DNA of 64,000 bases, taken from positions 100,506 through 164,505 of the forward strand of contig AZWL01000011.1 of assembly GCA_000514715.1 (NCBI GenBank), written 5' to 3'. The notes below the pieces were generated by a model that saw only the letters and a program-made list of their open reading frames with translations, had not been told where the DNA came from and made no database searches. This stretch comes from Streptomyces sp. CNH099. Its GTDB lineage: Bacteria > Actinomycetota > Actinomycetes > Streptomycetales > Streptomycetaceae. A program made the translations under genes and the position numbers. Shown in pieces: positions 26,055-35,113 of this stretch (the stretch's first letter is position 1; the number at the start of each line of letters is the position of its first letter).

Positions 26055-26927
26055 CTAGTCGGCCATGCGGCCGACGCCCGCGTAGATCCACTGGTGTTCG
26101 GCGCCGGGCGGGACGCCCGTGTCCGGCCGTTGGTGCCACCCGGGCCCGGGCACCGGCTCCGGGCGCCACAGCGACAGGGTGGTCAGGCCCGGTTCGAGCA
26201 GGTCGAAGCCGTCGAACAGCCGCAGGATGCCGGCCCGGTCGCGCAGGGTGAGGGGGGAGTTGGCCTTGCGGTAGACGTCGGCGGCCTTCTGGACCCGGCC
26301 GTCGGTGTCGAACTCGGAGGTCGAGTGCGAGACGACCAGGTGGCTCCCGGGTGCCATCGAGGCGCGCAGCCGGGCCACGATCCCCGCCGGGTCCTCCTCG
26401 TCCTCGATGAAGTGCAGTAACAGCAGCATGATCACGGCGACCGGCTCGTCGAAATCGATGACCTCGCGCAGTTCGGGATCGGCCAGGAGGTCCTCCGGCC
26501 GCCGGACGTCGCCCTGGACGACGGCCACCCCGGGCGACTTGCCGAGCAGCGCCCGCCCGTGGCTGGCCACCACCGGGTCGATGTCGACGTACGCCACGCG
26601 CGAGTCCGGGTCGATGTGCTGGGCGATCTCGTGCGTGTTCTGGTGCGTGTCGCCCTCGACCGGCATGCCCGAGCCGACGTCGATGAACTGCCGCACACCG
26701 GAGGCGGCCAGGAGCCGTACGGCGCGCCGCAGGAACGCCCGGTTCTCCCGCGCCAGCAGCGGCGCGTCCGGAACGTACCGGCGGACCTCCTCCATGATCT
26801 CCCGGTCGTGGGCGAAGTTGTCCTTGCCGCCGAGGAAGTAGTCGTAGATCCGCGGCACGTTCGGTTTCCAGAGGTCGAGTGGCTCCATCGTTCCGCGCTC
26901 TCCCCCGTCCTCTGCCGGCCTCTCCAT
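26055..26927 (-). CDS. DUF574-family SAM-dependent methyltransferase, copy 2
   Basis: This 290-residue paralogue of the next gene has PRIYDYFLGGKDNFAHDR, ENRAFLRRAVRLL, QFIDVGSGMPVEGDTHQ, RVAYVDIDPVVASHG and AVIMLLLLHFIEDEEDP. It is about a third identical to copy 1 by eye. The ATG at 26927 is preceded by GGAGG with six-base spacing; a later ATG at 26888 is the alternative start and matches the usual family N-terminus. It is divergent from the P450 gene with 129 bases between. The substrate is unknown. Confidence 0.85.
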   Translation of the reverse strand: MERPAEDGGERGTMEPLDLWKPNVPRIYDYFLGGKDNFAHDREIMEEVRRYVPDAPLLARENRAFLRRAVRLLAASGVRQFIDVGSGMPVEGDTHQNTHEIAQHIDPDSRVAYVDIDPVVASHGRALLGKSPGVAVVQGDVRRPEDLLADPELREVIDFDEPVAVIMLLLLHFIEDEEDPAGIVARLRASMAPGSHLVVSHSTSEFDTDGRVQKAADVYRKANSPLTLRDRAGILRLFDGFDLLEPGLTTLSLWRPEPVPGPGWHQRPDTGVPPGAEHQWIYAGVGRMAD

Positions 26928-27056
26928 CGAAGCCTCCTGCCGTGTCCCGGAAATACGTGGAAGCATACGAGCTTACTGACCGTCAGCCGCGGCCGCCCGG
27001 CCCGTCCGGGGCCGGCCGCGAACGCTGCCGGAACGTGACCGACGGAGAGGAGTGCC

Positions 27057-28403
27057 ATGCCGGACGACGGCATCGACCGGATCCCCGGCCCGCCCGCGGA
27101 GGGCGACGGCGTCGAGGCGATCGCGGCGGCGGGAGGACTGCACACCTACCAGCTGCGGCTGCACGACGAGTACGGCCCGGTGGTGCGGTTCCCGTTGCCG
27201 GGAGTGGACGCGGCGGTGTCGGTCGCGGACCCGGTGCTGCTGGAGGCCACCGCGGAGATCAACAAACGCCCCGAGCAGCTGTTCGCGTTCCTGGAGCCCC
27301 TCCAGGAGTCGGGCAACATGCAGACGCTCCCGCCCGCCGAACACGTGCCCTGGCGCCGCGTGATGCTGTCGGTGCTGGCCGGACGCCCCGCGCACGAGGC
27401 GCACTTCGCGCAGTTCGCCGCGCTGACGGAGGCGATGGCCGACCGCTGGGCGGAGCAGTCGGCGTCCGGGCCCGTCGAGTTGCAGAAGGACCTCAGCAAG
27501 CTGTCGCTGCAGCTGGTCTGCGAGTTCGCGCTGGGCAGCGCCCTGACGTCCGAGGAGTCCGCGGGGCGGGTCGTGGCGGCCTTCGAGGACGTGCTCACCG
27601 ACTACCTGGCGCGGCTCTACCAGGTGGACGTGGGCGGTACGGAGGAGGAGCGCCAGGACCGCTCCGAGCGGGCCCTGGCCTACCTGCGCACGACCGTCGA
27701 CCAGGTGCTCGCCGCACACCGGGCGCGCGGCACCACGGCACGGGCCGACCACAGCGACCTGATCGCGGCCCTGGTCGCCGCGGGCGAGGCGCCGGCGCGG
27801 ATCCGCGACACCGTGCTGATGACCATGATGGCGGCCCACCACACCACCGGCGTCGCCATCTCCTGGGCGCTCTACCTGCTCTCCCGGCACCCCGAGGCGG
27901 CCGACCGCGCCACCGCCGAACTCGACCGGGTACTCGCCGACCGCGCCGCCCCCGGCTACGGCGACCTCCGGCAGCTGCCCTACCTGGACATGGTGCTCCG
28001 CGAGGCGATGCGGCTGTACCCGCCGGGCCCGTACGGCGCCCGCGAGGCCACCGAGGACCTCCGTCTCGGCGACTACACGATCCCCGCGGGCACGACCGTC
28101 TTCTACCCCTTCTGGGCGGTGCACATGAACCCCGCGTACTGGCCCGACCCGGAGACGTTCGACCCGGACCGCTTCACCCCGGAGGCCACCGCCGACCGCC
28201 ACCGGCTCGCGTACATCCCCTTCGGCCTCGGCCCGCGGAGCTGCGAGGGCGCCACGCTCGCGATGGTCGAGGCCAAACTCGTCCTCGCCGTCCTGCTGAA
28301 GCGCTTCCGCTTCGAGCTGGCCCCCGGCCAGACGGTCACTCCGATCGAGCGCTTCGTACTCTGGGCCGCCGAGGACATCCGCATGAACCTCACCCCGAGA
28401 TGA
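27057..28403 (+). CDS. Cytochrome P450 with atypical I-helix motif
   Basis: This 448-residue soluble P450 has the heme-binding loop FGLGPRSCEGATLAM with the thiolate Cys396, the K-helix ExxR (EAMR), and the meander region PETFDPDRFTPE. The I-helix reads MMAAHHTTGVA (about 257-266). The acidic residue found in most P450s (AGxE/DTT) is His here, which would affect the proton delivery used in oxygen activation. The protein probably hydroxylates or otherwise oxidises a small molecule. The ATG at 27057 is preceded by GGAGAGGAG. No ferredoxin gene is adjacent. Its role near the prenyltransferase is only suggested by context. Confidence 0.88.
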   Translation: MPDDGIDRIPGPPAEGDGVEAIAAAGGLHTYQLRLHDEYGPVVRFPLPGVDAAVSVADPVLLEATAEINKRPEQLFAFLEPLQESGNMQTLPPAEHVPWRRVMLSVLAGRPAHEAHFAQFAALTEAMADRWAEQSASGPVELQKDLSKLSLQLVCEFALGSALTSEESAGRVVAAFEDVLTDYLARLYQVDVGGTEEERQDRSERALAYLRTTVDQVLAAHRARGTTARADHSDLIAALVAAGEAPARIRDTVLMTMMAAHHTTGVAISWALYLLSRHPEAADRATAELDRVLADRAAPGYGDLRQLPYLDMVLREAMRLYPPGPYGAREATEDLRLGDYTIPAGTTVFYPFWAVHMNPAYWPDPETFDPDRFTPEATADRHRLAYIPFGLGPRSCEGATLAMVEAKLVLAVLLKRFRFELAPGQTVTPIERFVLWAAEDIRMNLTPR

Positions 28404-28481
28404 CCCGCACACCTGGATGACCCGAACGGGTGACCGCTCGGCCACCGCCGGCTGTCGGTGCCGTCGGATAGCGTTCCCGCC

Positions 28482-30065
28482 ATGCGCTACTTCAACACGG
28501 CGGGGCCGTGCCTCCCCTCGCGGCACTACATGCTGCCGGCCGAGGAACGGCTGCCGCGGGCCCGCGAGATCGTGGAGGAGGGCCAGTACTTCGTCGTGCA
28601 CGCACCCCGGCAGACCGGCAAGACCACGGTGCTGGCGTCGATGGCCAGGGAGCTGACGGCCTCGGGAGAGTACGCGGCGCTGCATCTCTCATGTGAGAAC
28701 GCGGAGGTGGCAGGGGAGGACTACGGCCGGGCGGAGGAGCTGGTGCTCAGCGCGCTCCGCCGGTCCGCCGAGGCGAACCGGCTGCCGGACGAGCTGGCTC
28801 CTCCGGACCCGTGGCCGGACGATGTGCCCGGGGCCCGGCTCCAGCAGGGGCTGACGGAGTGGGTGCGACGCTGTCCGCGTCCGCTGGTGCTGTTCTTCGA
28901 CGAGATCGACGCGCTGCGCGGGGAGAGCCTGCGCAGTGTGCTGCGTCAGCTGCGCAATGGGTTCACGACCAACCGCAGCAGCTTCCCCCAGTCGGTGGTG
29001 TTGTGCGGGCTGCGGGACGTGCGCGACTACAAGGCGGCCTCGGGCGGAGATCCGACGAGGCTGGGCACGTCGAGCCCGTTCAACATCAAGGTCGCCTCGC
29101 TGCGGCTGGGCGACTTCACCGAGGCCGAGGTGCACGCGCTGTACCGGCAGCACACCGCGGAAACGGGTCAGGAGTTCACGGCCGAAGCGCTGGCGCGTGC
29201 CTACTGCTGCACCCAGGGGCAGCCCTGGCTGGTCAACGCCCTGGCGTACGAGATCACCAGGCGGATGCGGGTCCCGCCCGCCGAGCCGATCACGGCTGAG
29301 CACGTGGACGAGGCCAAGGAGCGGCTGATCCTGGAACGTGCGACGCACCTGGACTCGCTGACCGCCAGGCTCGGCGAGGACCGGGTGCGGCGGGTGATCG
29401 AGCCGCTGATCGCGGGTGAGTTGCCGGAGGAGGCGAGCACCTACAACGATGACCTGGCCTATGTGCGCGACCTGGGCCTGATCGCTCCGGACTCGCCGGT
29501 GCGTATGGCCAACCCGATCTACAAAGAGGTCATCGTCCGTGTTCTGGGCACCAGGACGGAATCGGTCATCACCGCGGCCCCGAGCAGCTTCCGCCTGCAG
29601 GACGGCCAAGTCGACATGGACAAGCTGCTGCGCTCCTTCGCCGAGTTCTGGCGGGAGAACGGCGAGATCCTGGCTACCAGCTCGACCTACCCGGAGGCGG
29701 CGCCGCAGCTGGTGATGATGGCGTACCTGCATCGCATCGTGAACGGGGCGGGCTTCATCGACCGGGAGTACGGGGTCGGCCGCCGCCGGGTGGACCTGCT
29801 GATCCGCCAGCCCTACACCGCCGCCGACAACGCACGATCGGTCCAGCGCGAGGCGCTGGAGCTGAAGGTGTGGCGCCAGGGCCGCCCCGACCCCCTGACC
29901 GAGGGTCTGTCGCAGCTGGACGACTACCTGGACCGCATGGAGCTGTCCACCGGCACCCTCGTCGTCTTCGACACCCGCCCCCGGGCCGCCCCGGTCCACG
30001 AGCGCACCGCCTTCTCCACACAGACCACACCCTCCGGCCGCACCGTCACCCTGCTCCGCGCCTGA
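28482..30065 (+). CDS. AAA ATPase (AAA_35-like) with C-terminal PD-(D/E)XK-like nuclease domain
   Basis: The 527-residue protein starts MRYFNTAGPCLPSRHYMLP, the usual opening of this family. Walker A is APRQTGKTT (41-49), Walker B is LVLFFDEIDAL (about 134-144), and VASLRLGDFTEAEV and TQGQPWLVNALAYEI are conserved family blocks. The last 100 residues read VGRRRVDLLIRQ and, 25 residues later, REALELKVWRQG. This D...ExK spacing fits a PD-(D/E)XK nuclease fold, as seen in related AAA-nuclease proteins. Its function is unknown; mobile-element or defence roles are possible. The codon use is slightly less G+C-rich than its neighbours, suggesting acquisition. A GTG eight codons earlier is an alternative start. 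Confidence 0.78.
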   Translation: MRYFNTAGPCLPSRHYMLPAEERLPRAREIVEEGQYFVVHAPRQTGKTTVLASMARELTASGEYAALHLSCENAEVAGEDYGRAEELVLSALRRSAEANRLPDELAPPDPWPDDVPGARLQQGLTEWVRRCPRPLVLFFDEIDALRGESLRSVLRQLRNGFTTNRSSFPQSVVLCGLRDVRDYKAASGGDPTRLGTSSPFNIKVASLRLGDFTEAEVHALYRQHTAETGQEFTAEALARAYCCTQGQPWLVNALAYEITRRMRVPPAEPITAEHVDEAKERLILERATHLDSLTARLGEDRVRRVIEPLIAGELPEEASTYNDDLAYVRDLGLIAPDSPVRMANPIYKEVIVRVLGTRTESVITAAPSSFRLQDGQVDMDKLLRSFAEFWRENGEILATSSTYPEAAPQLVMMAYLHRIVNGAGFIDREYGVGRRRVDLLIRQPYTAADNARSVQREALELKVWRQGRPDPLTEGLSQLDDYLDRMELSTGTLVVFDTRPRAAPVHERTAFSTQTTPSGRTVTLLRA

Positions 30066-30105
30066 CCGCCGGAGCGAACGCGCCCGGCTACGGACACACG
30101 AGCCG

Positions 30106-30126
30106 GCGGTTCGCGCGCCGAACCGC
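30106..30126. terminator. Hairpin between convergent AAA and MarR genes
   Basis: GCGGTTCG (30106-30113) and CGAACCGC (30119-30126) form a perfect 8-bp stem with a 5-base loop, lying in the 73-base convergent gap. Confidence 0.65.
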
Positions 30127-30138
30127 GGGGTGGCGGCT

Positions 30139-30555
30139 CTATGGCGCGGGTGCCGCCAGGGTCAGGAGGATCCGCCGCAGTTCTGTGCGATCGCGGGGCG
30201 TGATCCTCGCCAGCCTGCGGTCGAACTCCGTGCTCAGCGCTGCGAGCGCGCGGTCCCGTACCGCCTCGCCCTCCGCGGTCAGCACGAGCCGGTGCCGTCG
30301 CAGGTCGGCATCGTCGATCTCGCGCCGCATGAACCCTTTCGCGACGAGGCTGCGTACGTACACCGACACGCTCGCCTTGGGGATCATCAGCGTCGCCGCC
30401 AGCTCGGCCGGGTACGGCGAGGCGGTCACCTCGGTGAGCACGAAGAACTCTTTCGTCTCGACTCCGAGCGAGGTCAGTTCGGCGCTGCAGGCGTTCATCA
30501 CGCCGGTCAGCAGACGATGGTTCAGCGTCCACAACTCGGCGACGTCAACCGGCAC
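30139..30555 (-). CDS. MarR-family transcriptional regulator
   Basis: This 138-residue dimeric repressor has the winged-helix core VLTEVTASPYPAELAATLMIPKASVSVYVRSLVAKGF followed by the wing DDADLRRHRLVLTAEGE. The long dimerisation helices are at both ends. The GTG start at 30555 is preceded by GAAGGGAG. It probably represses itself and the divergent hydrolase through the half-site array between them, and would release DNA on binding a phenolic or hydrophobic ligand, which is usual in the family. The ligand is unknown. Confidence 0.88.
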   Translation of the reverse strand: MPVDVAELWTLNHRLLTGVMNACSAELTSLGVETKEFFVLTEVTASPYPAELAATLMIPKASVSVYVRSLVAKGFMRREIDDADLRRHRLVLTAEGEAVRDRALAALSTEFDRRLARITPRDRTELRRILLTLAAPAP

Positions 30556-30578
30556 GCGAAACTCCCTTCAGATGGTAC

Positions 30579-30642
30579 AGTTCTGAACTAGTTCAATAAT
30601 GAACTAAGTCGTCCCTTGAACTGGTCGGTTATCGAACGAACT
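30579..30642. promoter_or_regulatory. Array of GAACT/AGTTC half-sites, probable MarR operator
   Basis: Six half-sites are visible: AGTTC at 30579, GAACT at 30585, AGTTC at 30590, and GAACT at 30601, 30618 and 30638. They build AGTTCTGAACT (30579-30589), GAACTAGTTC (30585-30594) and the perfect 16-mer AGTTCAATAATGAACT (30590-30605). All lie between the MarR start and the GTG start of the hydrolase. MarR proteins typically bind such short inverted repeats. Confidence 0.72.
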
Positions 30643-30666
30643 ATAGGCGACGAGAGGCGGCATCAG

Positions 30667-31581
30667 GTGCTTCAGCACATCACGATCCCGCGCGGGCCGA
30701 TCGAGCTGGCGGCCGACCTTCACCTGCCGGACGACGTCGACGGGGCCGCGCAGCTGCGCACCGTGGTGCTCTCCACACCGGGCAGCAGCGTGAAGGAGCA
30801 GATCGGCGCGAACTACGCAGCGCGTCTCGCCGCCCGGGGCTTCGCGGCGCTCGTGTTCGACCCCGCCCACCAGGGGCAGAGCGGCGGCGAACCCCGCGAC
30901 CTGGAGGACCCGTACCGCCGCAGCGAGGACATCTCCTACGCGATCGACGCACTCAGCACCGTCCCCGGCACCGACCCGGAGCGCGTCGGCGTCCTCGGCA
31001 TCTGCGCCGGCGGGGGCTATGCGGTGTACACCGCCCGCACGGATCACCGCATCAAGGCGGTCGGCACGGTCGTCCCGGGCAACATGGGCACGTCGTTCCG
31101 CAGCTTCCAGCCGGACGGTCCGGTGGCCGCGCTTCAGGCCATGGCCGGCGCGCGCACCGAGGAGGCCCGCACCGGTGTGCCGGCCCGCACGAACTGGCTG
31201 CCCGACACCCTGGCGGATGCCGCCGCGGCCGGGCTGACGGACATCGACACGACCCAGGCGATCACCTTCTACCGCACCGAGCGGGGCGGGAACGAGCACT
31301 CGACGAACCGCCGCCTCTCGCGCGGCGACTCGCTGCTCCTGGGCTACGACGCCTACCACCTGGTCGATCAGCTCATGACCCAGCCGCTGCAGGTCATCCT
31401 CGCCGGACGCATCGGCAACACCGGCTCCTACGAGTCCGGCATGCGGCTCTGGAAACTGGCGCCCAACCCGGTCGGCCTGATGGTGATCGAGGACGCCGGT
31501 CACTACGAGATGTACGACGAGCCCGCCTACGTCGACGCCGCCGTCGACCGGCTCGCCGACTTCTATCTGCACAACCTGTGA
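30667..31581 (+). CDS. Alpha/beta hydrolase with Cys nucleophile, MarR-controlled
   Basis: This 304-residue hydrolase has the alpha/beta fold with oxyanion region VLSTPGSSVKEQ, FDPAHQGQSGG, and a nucleophile elbow GICAGGG in which Cys113 replaces the usual Ser, as in dienelactone-hydrolase-like enzymes. MVIEDAGHYEMYDEP contains the probable catalytic His. The closest families are poorly characterised hydrolases often linked to antibiotic or xenobiotic response. The GTG at 30667 follows GAGAGG at 30652-30657. A TTG at 30616 would extend the gene across the operator array and is unlikely. It is divergent from MarR and probably induced with it. Confidence 0.8.
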   Translation: MLQHITIPRGPIELAADLHLPDDVDGAAQLRTVVLSTPGSSVKEQIGANYAARLAARGFAALVFDPAHQGQSGGEPRDLEDPYRRSEDISYAIDALSTVPGTDPERVGVLGICAGGGYAVYTARTDHRIKAVGTVVPGNMGTSFRSFQPDGPVAALQAMAGARTEEARTGVPARTNWLPDTLADAAAAGLTDIDTTQAITFYRTERGGNEHSTNRRLSRGDSLLLGYDAYHLVDQLMTQPLQVILAGRIGNTGSYESGMRLWKLAPNPVGLMVIEDAGHYEMYDEPAYVDAAVDRLADFYLHNL

Positions 31582-31647
31582 TCGGCCCGGGCCCGGGTGC
31601 GGTGCTGACCCGTCAGCGCGTGAACCGGAATAAACCGGAATAAAAGA

Positions 31648-31682
31648 GCCCTCCCGTCCGCGTTTCCGGCGATCAGGAGGGC
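31648..31682 (-). terminator. Terminator of tRNA-Glu
   Basis: Read on the minus strand, GGCCCTCC pairs with GGAGGGC (31648-31654 and 31676-31682) and is followed by TCTTTTATT. Just beyond, CCGGAATAAA is directly repeated (about 31625-31644). Confidence 0.75.
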
Positions 31683-31691
31683 CTCGATAGG

Positions 31692-31764
31692 TGCCCCCAA
31701 CGGGATTCGAACCCGTGCTACCGCCTTGAAAGGGCGGCGTCCTGGGCCACTAGACGATGAGGGC
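31692..31764 (-). tRNA. tRNA-Glu (anticodon TTC)
   Basis: On the minus strand, the 5' acceptor GCCCTCA pairs with TGGGGGC, and A is the discriminator. The anticodon stem CCGCC-CTTTCAA-GGCGG presents TTC, which reads GAA/GAG. The T arm contains GGTTCGAATCC. Length is 73 nt; CCA is not encoded. Confidence 0.93.
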
Positions 31765-31891
31765 CGACGGCCCGCCGGGGCGCTGGACCAACCGCGCTCG
31801 GGGGCTCCAGCAGGATATGGGATGGCGGGGGAGATCGCCAAAACGATTCCTTCCGCACCCGGCGGGCCGCGGCGGGGCCGCGGGGGCGGCG

Positions 31892-33298
<1,407 letters not shown>

Positions 33299-33479
33299 GG
33301 GGAAAAGCTCCATCGCTTCTCGGGTACGGGGACAGGGGTCGCGTGCGCCTTGCGGCGACGGGTGTCACGGGTCGGGGGCGGGGGTTCGGGGACGGGTGTA
33401 GGACGGGTGGGTGGCCCGCCGGGGAGCGGAGGGTGGGGTTCGGTGCGAGGGGGTCGGGTGGTGGACGTGCCGCGGCGGG

Positions 33480-34034
33480 TCAGCCGGGGCGCGCCGCCAG
33501 GCCCAGCCGGCGCAGCGCGTCGGCCGCCACCTCGTCGGGCGTCGCGGCGATGTCCACGACCACCCCGTCCTCGTCCGCCTCCAGCGGCTCCAGGTCCGCC
33601 AGCTGCGAGCCGAGCAGGGCCGGCGGCATGAAGTGGCCGGACCTGCCGCCCAGCCGGCGGGCCAGGATGTCGCGGTCGCCGTGCAGGTGGACGAAGCGTA
33701 TGCGGGGACCGGCGTCGCGCAGGACGTCGCGGTAGCCGCGTTTGAGTGCCGAGCAGGTGACGACCGCGTTCTCGCCGGCGTCCGCCCAGCCCGCCAGCCA
33801 CGCGGCGATGGCCCGCAGCCAGGGCAGGCGGTCGGCGTCGGTGAGGGGGGTGCCGGCGCGCATCTTCTCGATGTTCGTACGGGGGTGGAAGTCGTCGGCC
33901 TCCGCGAACGCCCAGCCGAGCCGGTCGGCGAGGAGCCGGGCGACGGTGGTCTTCCCGGCCCCGGACACCCCCATGACCACCAGTCCGGTGCGGGTTTCCG
34001 GCGGGGCCGGCGGCTGCGGGGAAGGCGAGGACAC
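33480..34034 (-). CDS. gntK: Gluconokinase
   Basis: This 184-residue kinase phosphorylates gluconate to 6-phosphogluconate, feeding the pentose phosphate pathway. Walker A is GVSGAGKTT, followed by ADDFHPRTNIEKMRAGTPLTDADRLPWL, the classic GntK signature. CSALKRGYRDVLR, RFVHLHGDRD, and RSGHFMPPALLGSQLADLE are also conserved. The N-terminal 14 residues are Pro/Ser-rich and dispensable. The GTG at 34034 follows AGGAG. The gene is divergent from the GntR regulator with an operator-like sequence just upstream. Confidence 0.93.
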   Translation of the reverse strand: MSSPSPQPPAPPETRTGLVVMGVSGAGKTTVARLLADRLGWAFAEADDFHPRTNIEKMRAGTPLTDADRLPWLRAIAAWLAGWADAGENAVVTCSALKRGYRDVLRDAGPRIRFVHLHGDRDILARRLGGRSGHFMPPALLGSQLADLEPLEADEDGVVVDIAATPDEVAADALRRLGLAARPG

Positions 34035-34049
34035 GACTGACTCCTAGAA

Positions 34050-34082
34050 TGGTGTTACCAATCGCCGGGAAAGGTAGCACCA
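34050..34082. promoter_or_regulatory. FadR/GntR-type operator between gntK and its regulator
   Basis: TGGTGTTACCA (34050-34060) fits the FCD-subfamily consensus TNGTNNNACNA exactly. A second copy, AGGTAGCACCA (34072-34082), fits except for the first base and ends directly before the regulator's ATG. The two also form an imperfect larger inverted repeat GGTGTTACC / GGTAGCACC. Binding at both sites would block both divergent starts. Confidence 0.7.
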
Positions 34083-34919
34083 ATGCCGGAGACAGGGGAA
34101 GAGCCGCGCCCGGGATACCCTTCAGCGGTGGAACTGCGGGGCGTGGGCGACGGGGGCCGGGAGGGCGTGGCGACGTCCGCGTCCGCGCCTCCCCCGCCGG
34201 CCGGCGCCCCCGACGCCGTCGTCCTCCACAGCTCCGTCCTCGACACCATCGGCGAGGAGATCACCGGCGGCGCCCTGCCCGAGGGCCACGTGCTCACGCT
34301 GGAGCAGATCCGCGAGCGCTTCGGCGTCTCGCGCACCGTCGCCCGCGAGACCATGCGGATCCTGGAGTCGATGGGCCTGGTCCGCTCCCGCCGCCGCGTC
34401 GGCATCACCGTCCAGCCCCGCGCCTCGTGGAACGTCTACGACCCCCGCGTCATCTGGTGGCGCCTCTCCGGCCCCGGCCGCAACGCGCAGCTCCGCTCGC
34501 TGACCGAACTGCGCATCGCCGTCGAGCCGCTCGCCGCCGGGGCCGCCGCCCGCAGCGCCTCCGCCGCCGAGCGGGAGCGGGCCACCGAGATCGCCGCCTC
34601 CCTGCGCGCCCTCGGCGAGGCCGGCGACCTCGACCGCTTCCTCGCCGCGGACGTCGCCTTCCACACCCTGCTGCTCCAGGCCAGCGGCAACGAGATGTTC
34701 GGCGCGCTCGCGGACGTCGTGGCCGTCGTGCTCCAGGGCCGCACCCAGCTCGGGCTGATGCCGCACCACCCCGAGCCGGAGGCCCTCGCCCTGCACGAGG
34801 CCGTCGCGGACGCCGTCGCGGGCGGGCGGGCGCGGGACGCGGAGACCGCGATGCGCGAGCTGCTCGCGGAGGTGCGGCACGCGATGCTCCCGCTCTGGGA
34901 GCCGCGTACGCGCAGGTGA
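34083..34919 (+). CDS. GntR/FCD-family regulator of gluconate use
   Basis: This 278-residue repressor has an N-terminal winged helix (about 55-115; GALPEGHVLTLEQIRERFGVSRTVARETMRILESMGLV) after a low-complexity Pro/Ala extension. It has an all-helical FCD sensor domain (LTELRIAVEPLAAGAAARSA, DVAFHTLLLQASGN, HPEPEALALHEAVADAV) with the His residues that bind metal or acid ligands. It probably responds to gluconate or 6-phosphogluconate. The ATG is right after the second operator copy, and GGAAAGG lies within the operator region as the ribosome site. This layout predicts autorepression. Confidence 0.9.
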   Translation: MPETGEEPRPGYPSAVELRGVGDGGREGVATSASAPPPPAGAPDAVVLHSSVLDTIGEEITGGALPEGHVLTLEQIRERFGVSRTVARETMRILESMGLVRSRRRVGITVQPRASWNVYDPRVIWWRLSGPGRNAQLRSLTELRIAVEPLAAGAAARSASAAERERATEIAASLRALGEAGDLDRFLAADVAFHTLLLQASGNEMFGALADVVAVVLQGRTQLGLMPHHPEPEALALHEAVADAVAGGRARDAETAMRELLAEVRHAMLPLWEPRTRR

Positions 34920-34984
34920 GGCCCACCTGCGGCCGACATACGGGCCCGATCTCCCCGTCCCCGTACGCGCCCGGCGCCCCGTCC

Positions 34985-35040
34985 CCGTACGCGCACCCGC
35001 ACGCGCACCCGTACGGCAACACGCGCACCCGTACGGCAAA
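34985..35040. repeat. ACGCGCACCCGTACGGCAA direct repeat
   Basis: After a CGTACG-rich run, CACGCGCACCCGTACGGCAA occurs twice in direct succession near 35000-35038. It lies between the regulator and the terminator and contains no gene. Confidence 0.6.
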
Positions 35041-35041
35041 A

Positions 35042-35075
35042 GCCCCGCCGGCCGTCCTCGGACGACCGGCGGGGC
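35042..35075. terminator. Bidirectional hairpin between convergent GntR-type and MMPL genes
   Basis: GCCCCGCCGG (35042-35051) and CCGGCGGGGC (35066-35075) form a perfect 10-bp stem. An inner CGTC/GACG adds pairs. The flanks are AAAAG on the left. Confidence 0.75.
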
Positions 35076-35113
35076 CCGCGCGGACTATGCGGCTCCGCTG
35101 AGCCGCACCCCGC

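Noticed and set aside
19801..28403. A full meroterpenoid cluster of the furaquinocin or naphterpin type
   Set aside because: There is no polyketide synthase and no complete set of MEP genes; only the prenyl genes and generic tailoring enzymes are present.
30616..30667. TTG start extending the alpha/beta hydrolase by 17 codons
   Set aside because: It would place the operator half-sites inside the coding region and has no ribosome site, whereas the GTG at 30667 has GAGAGG.
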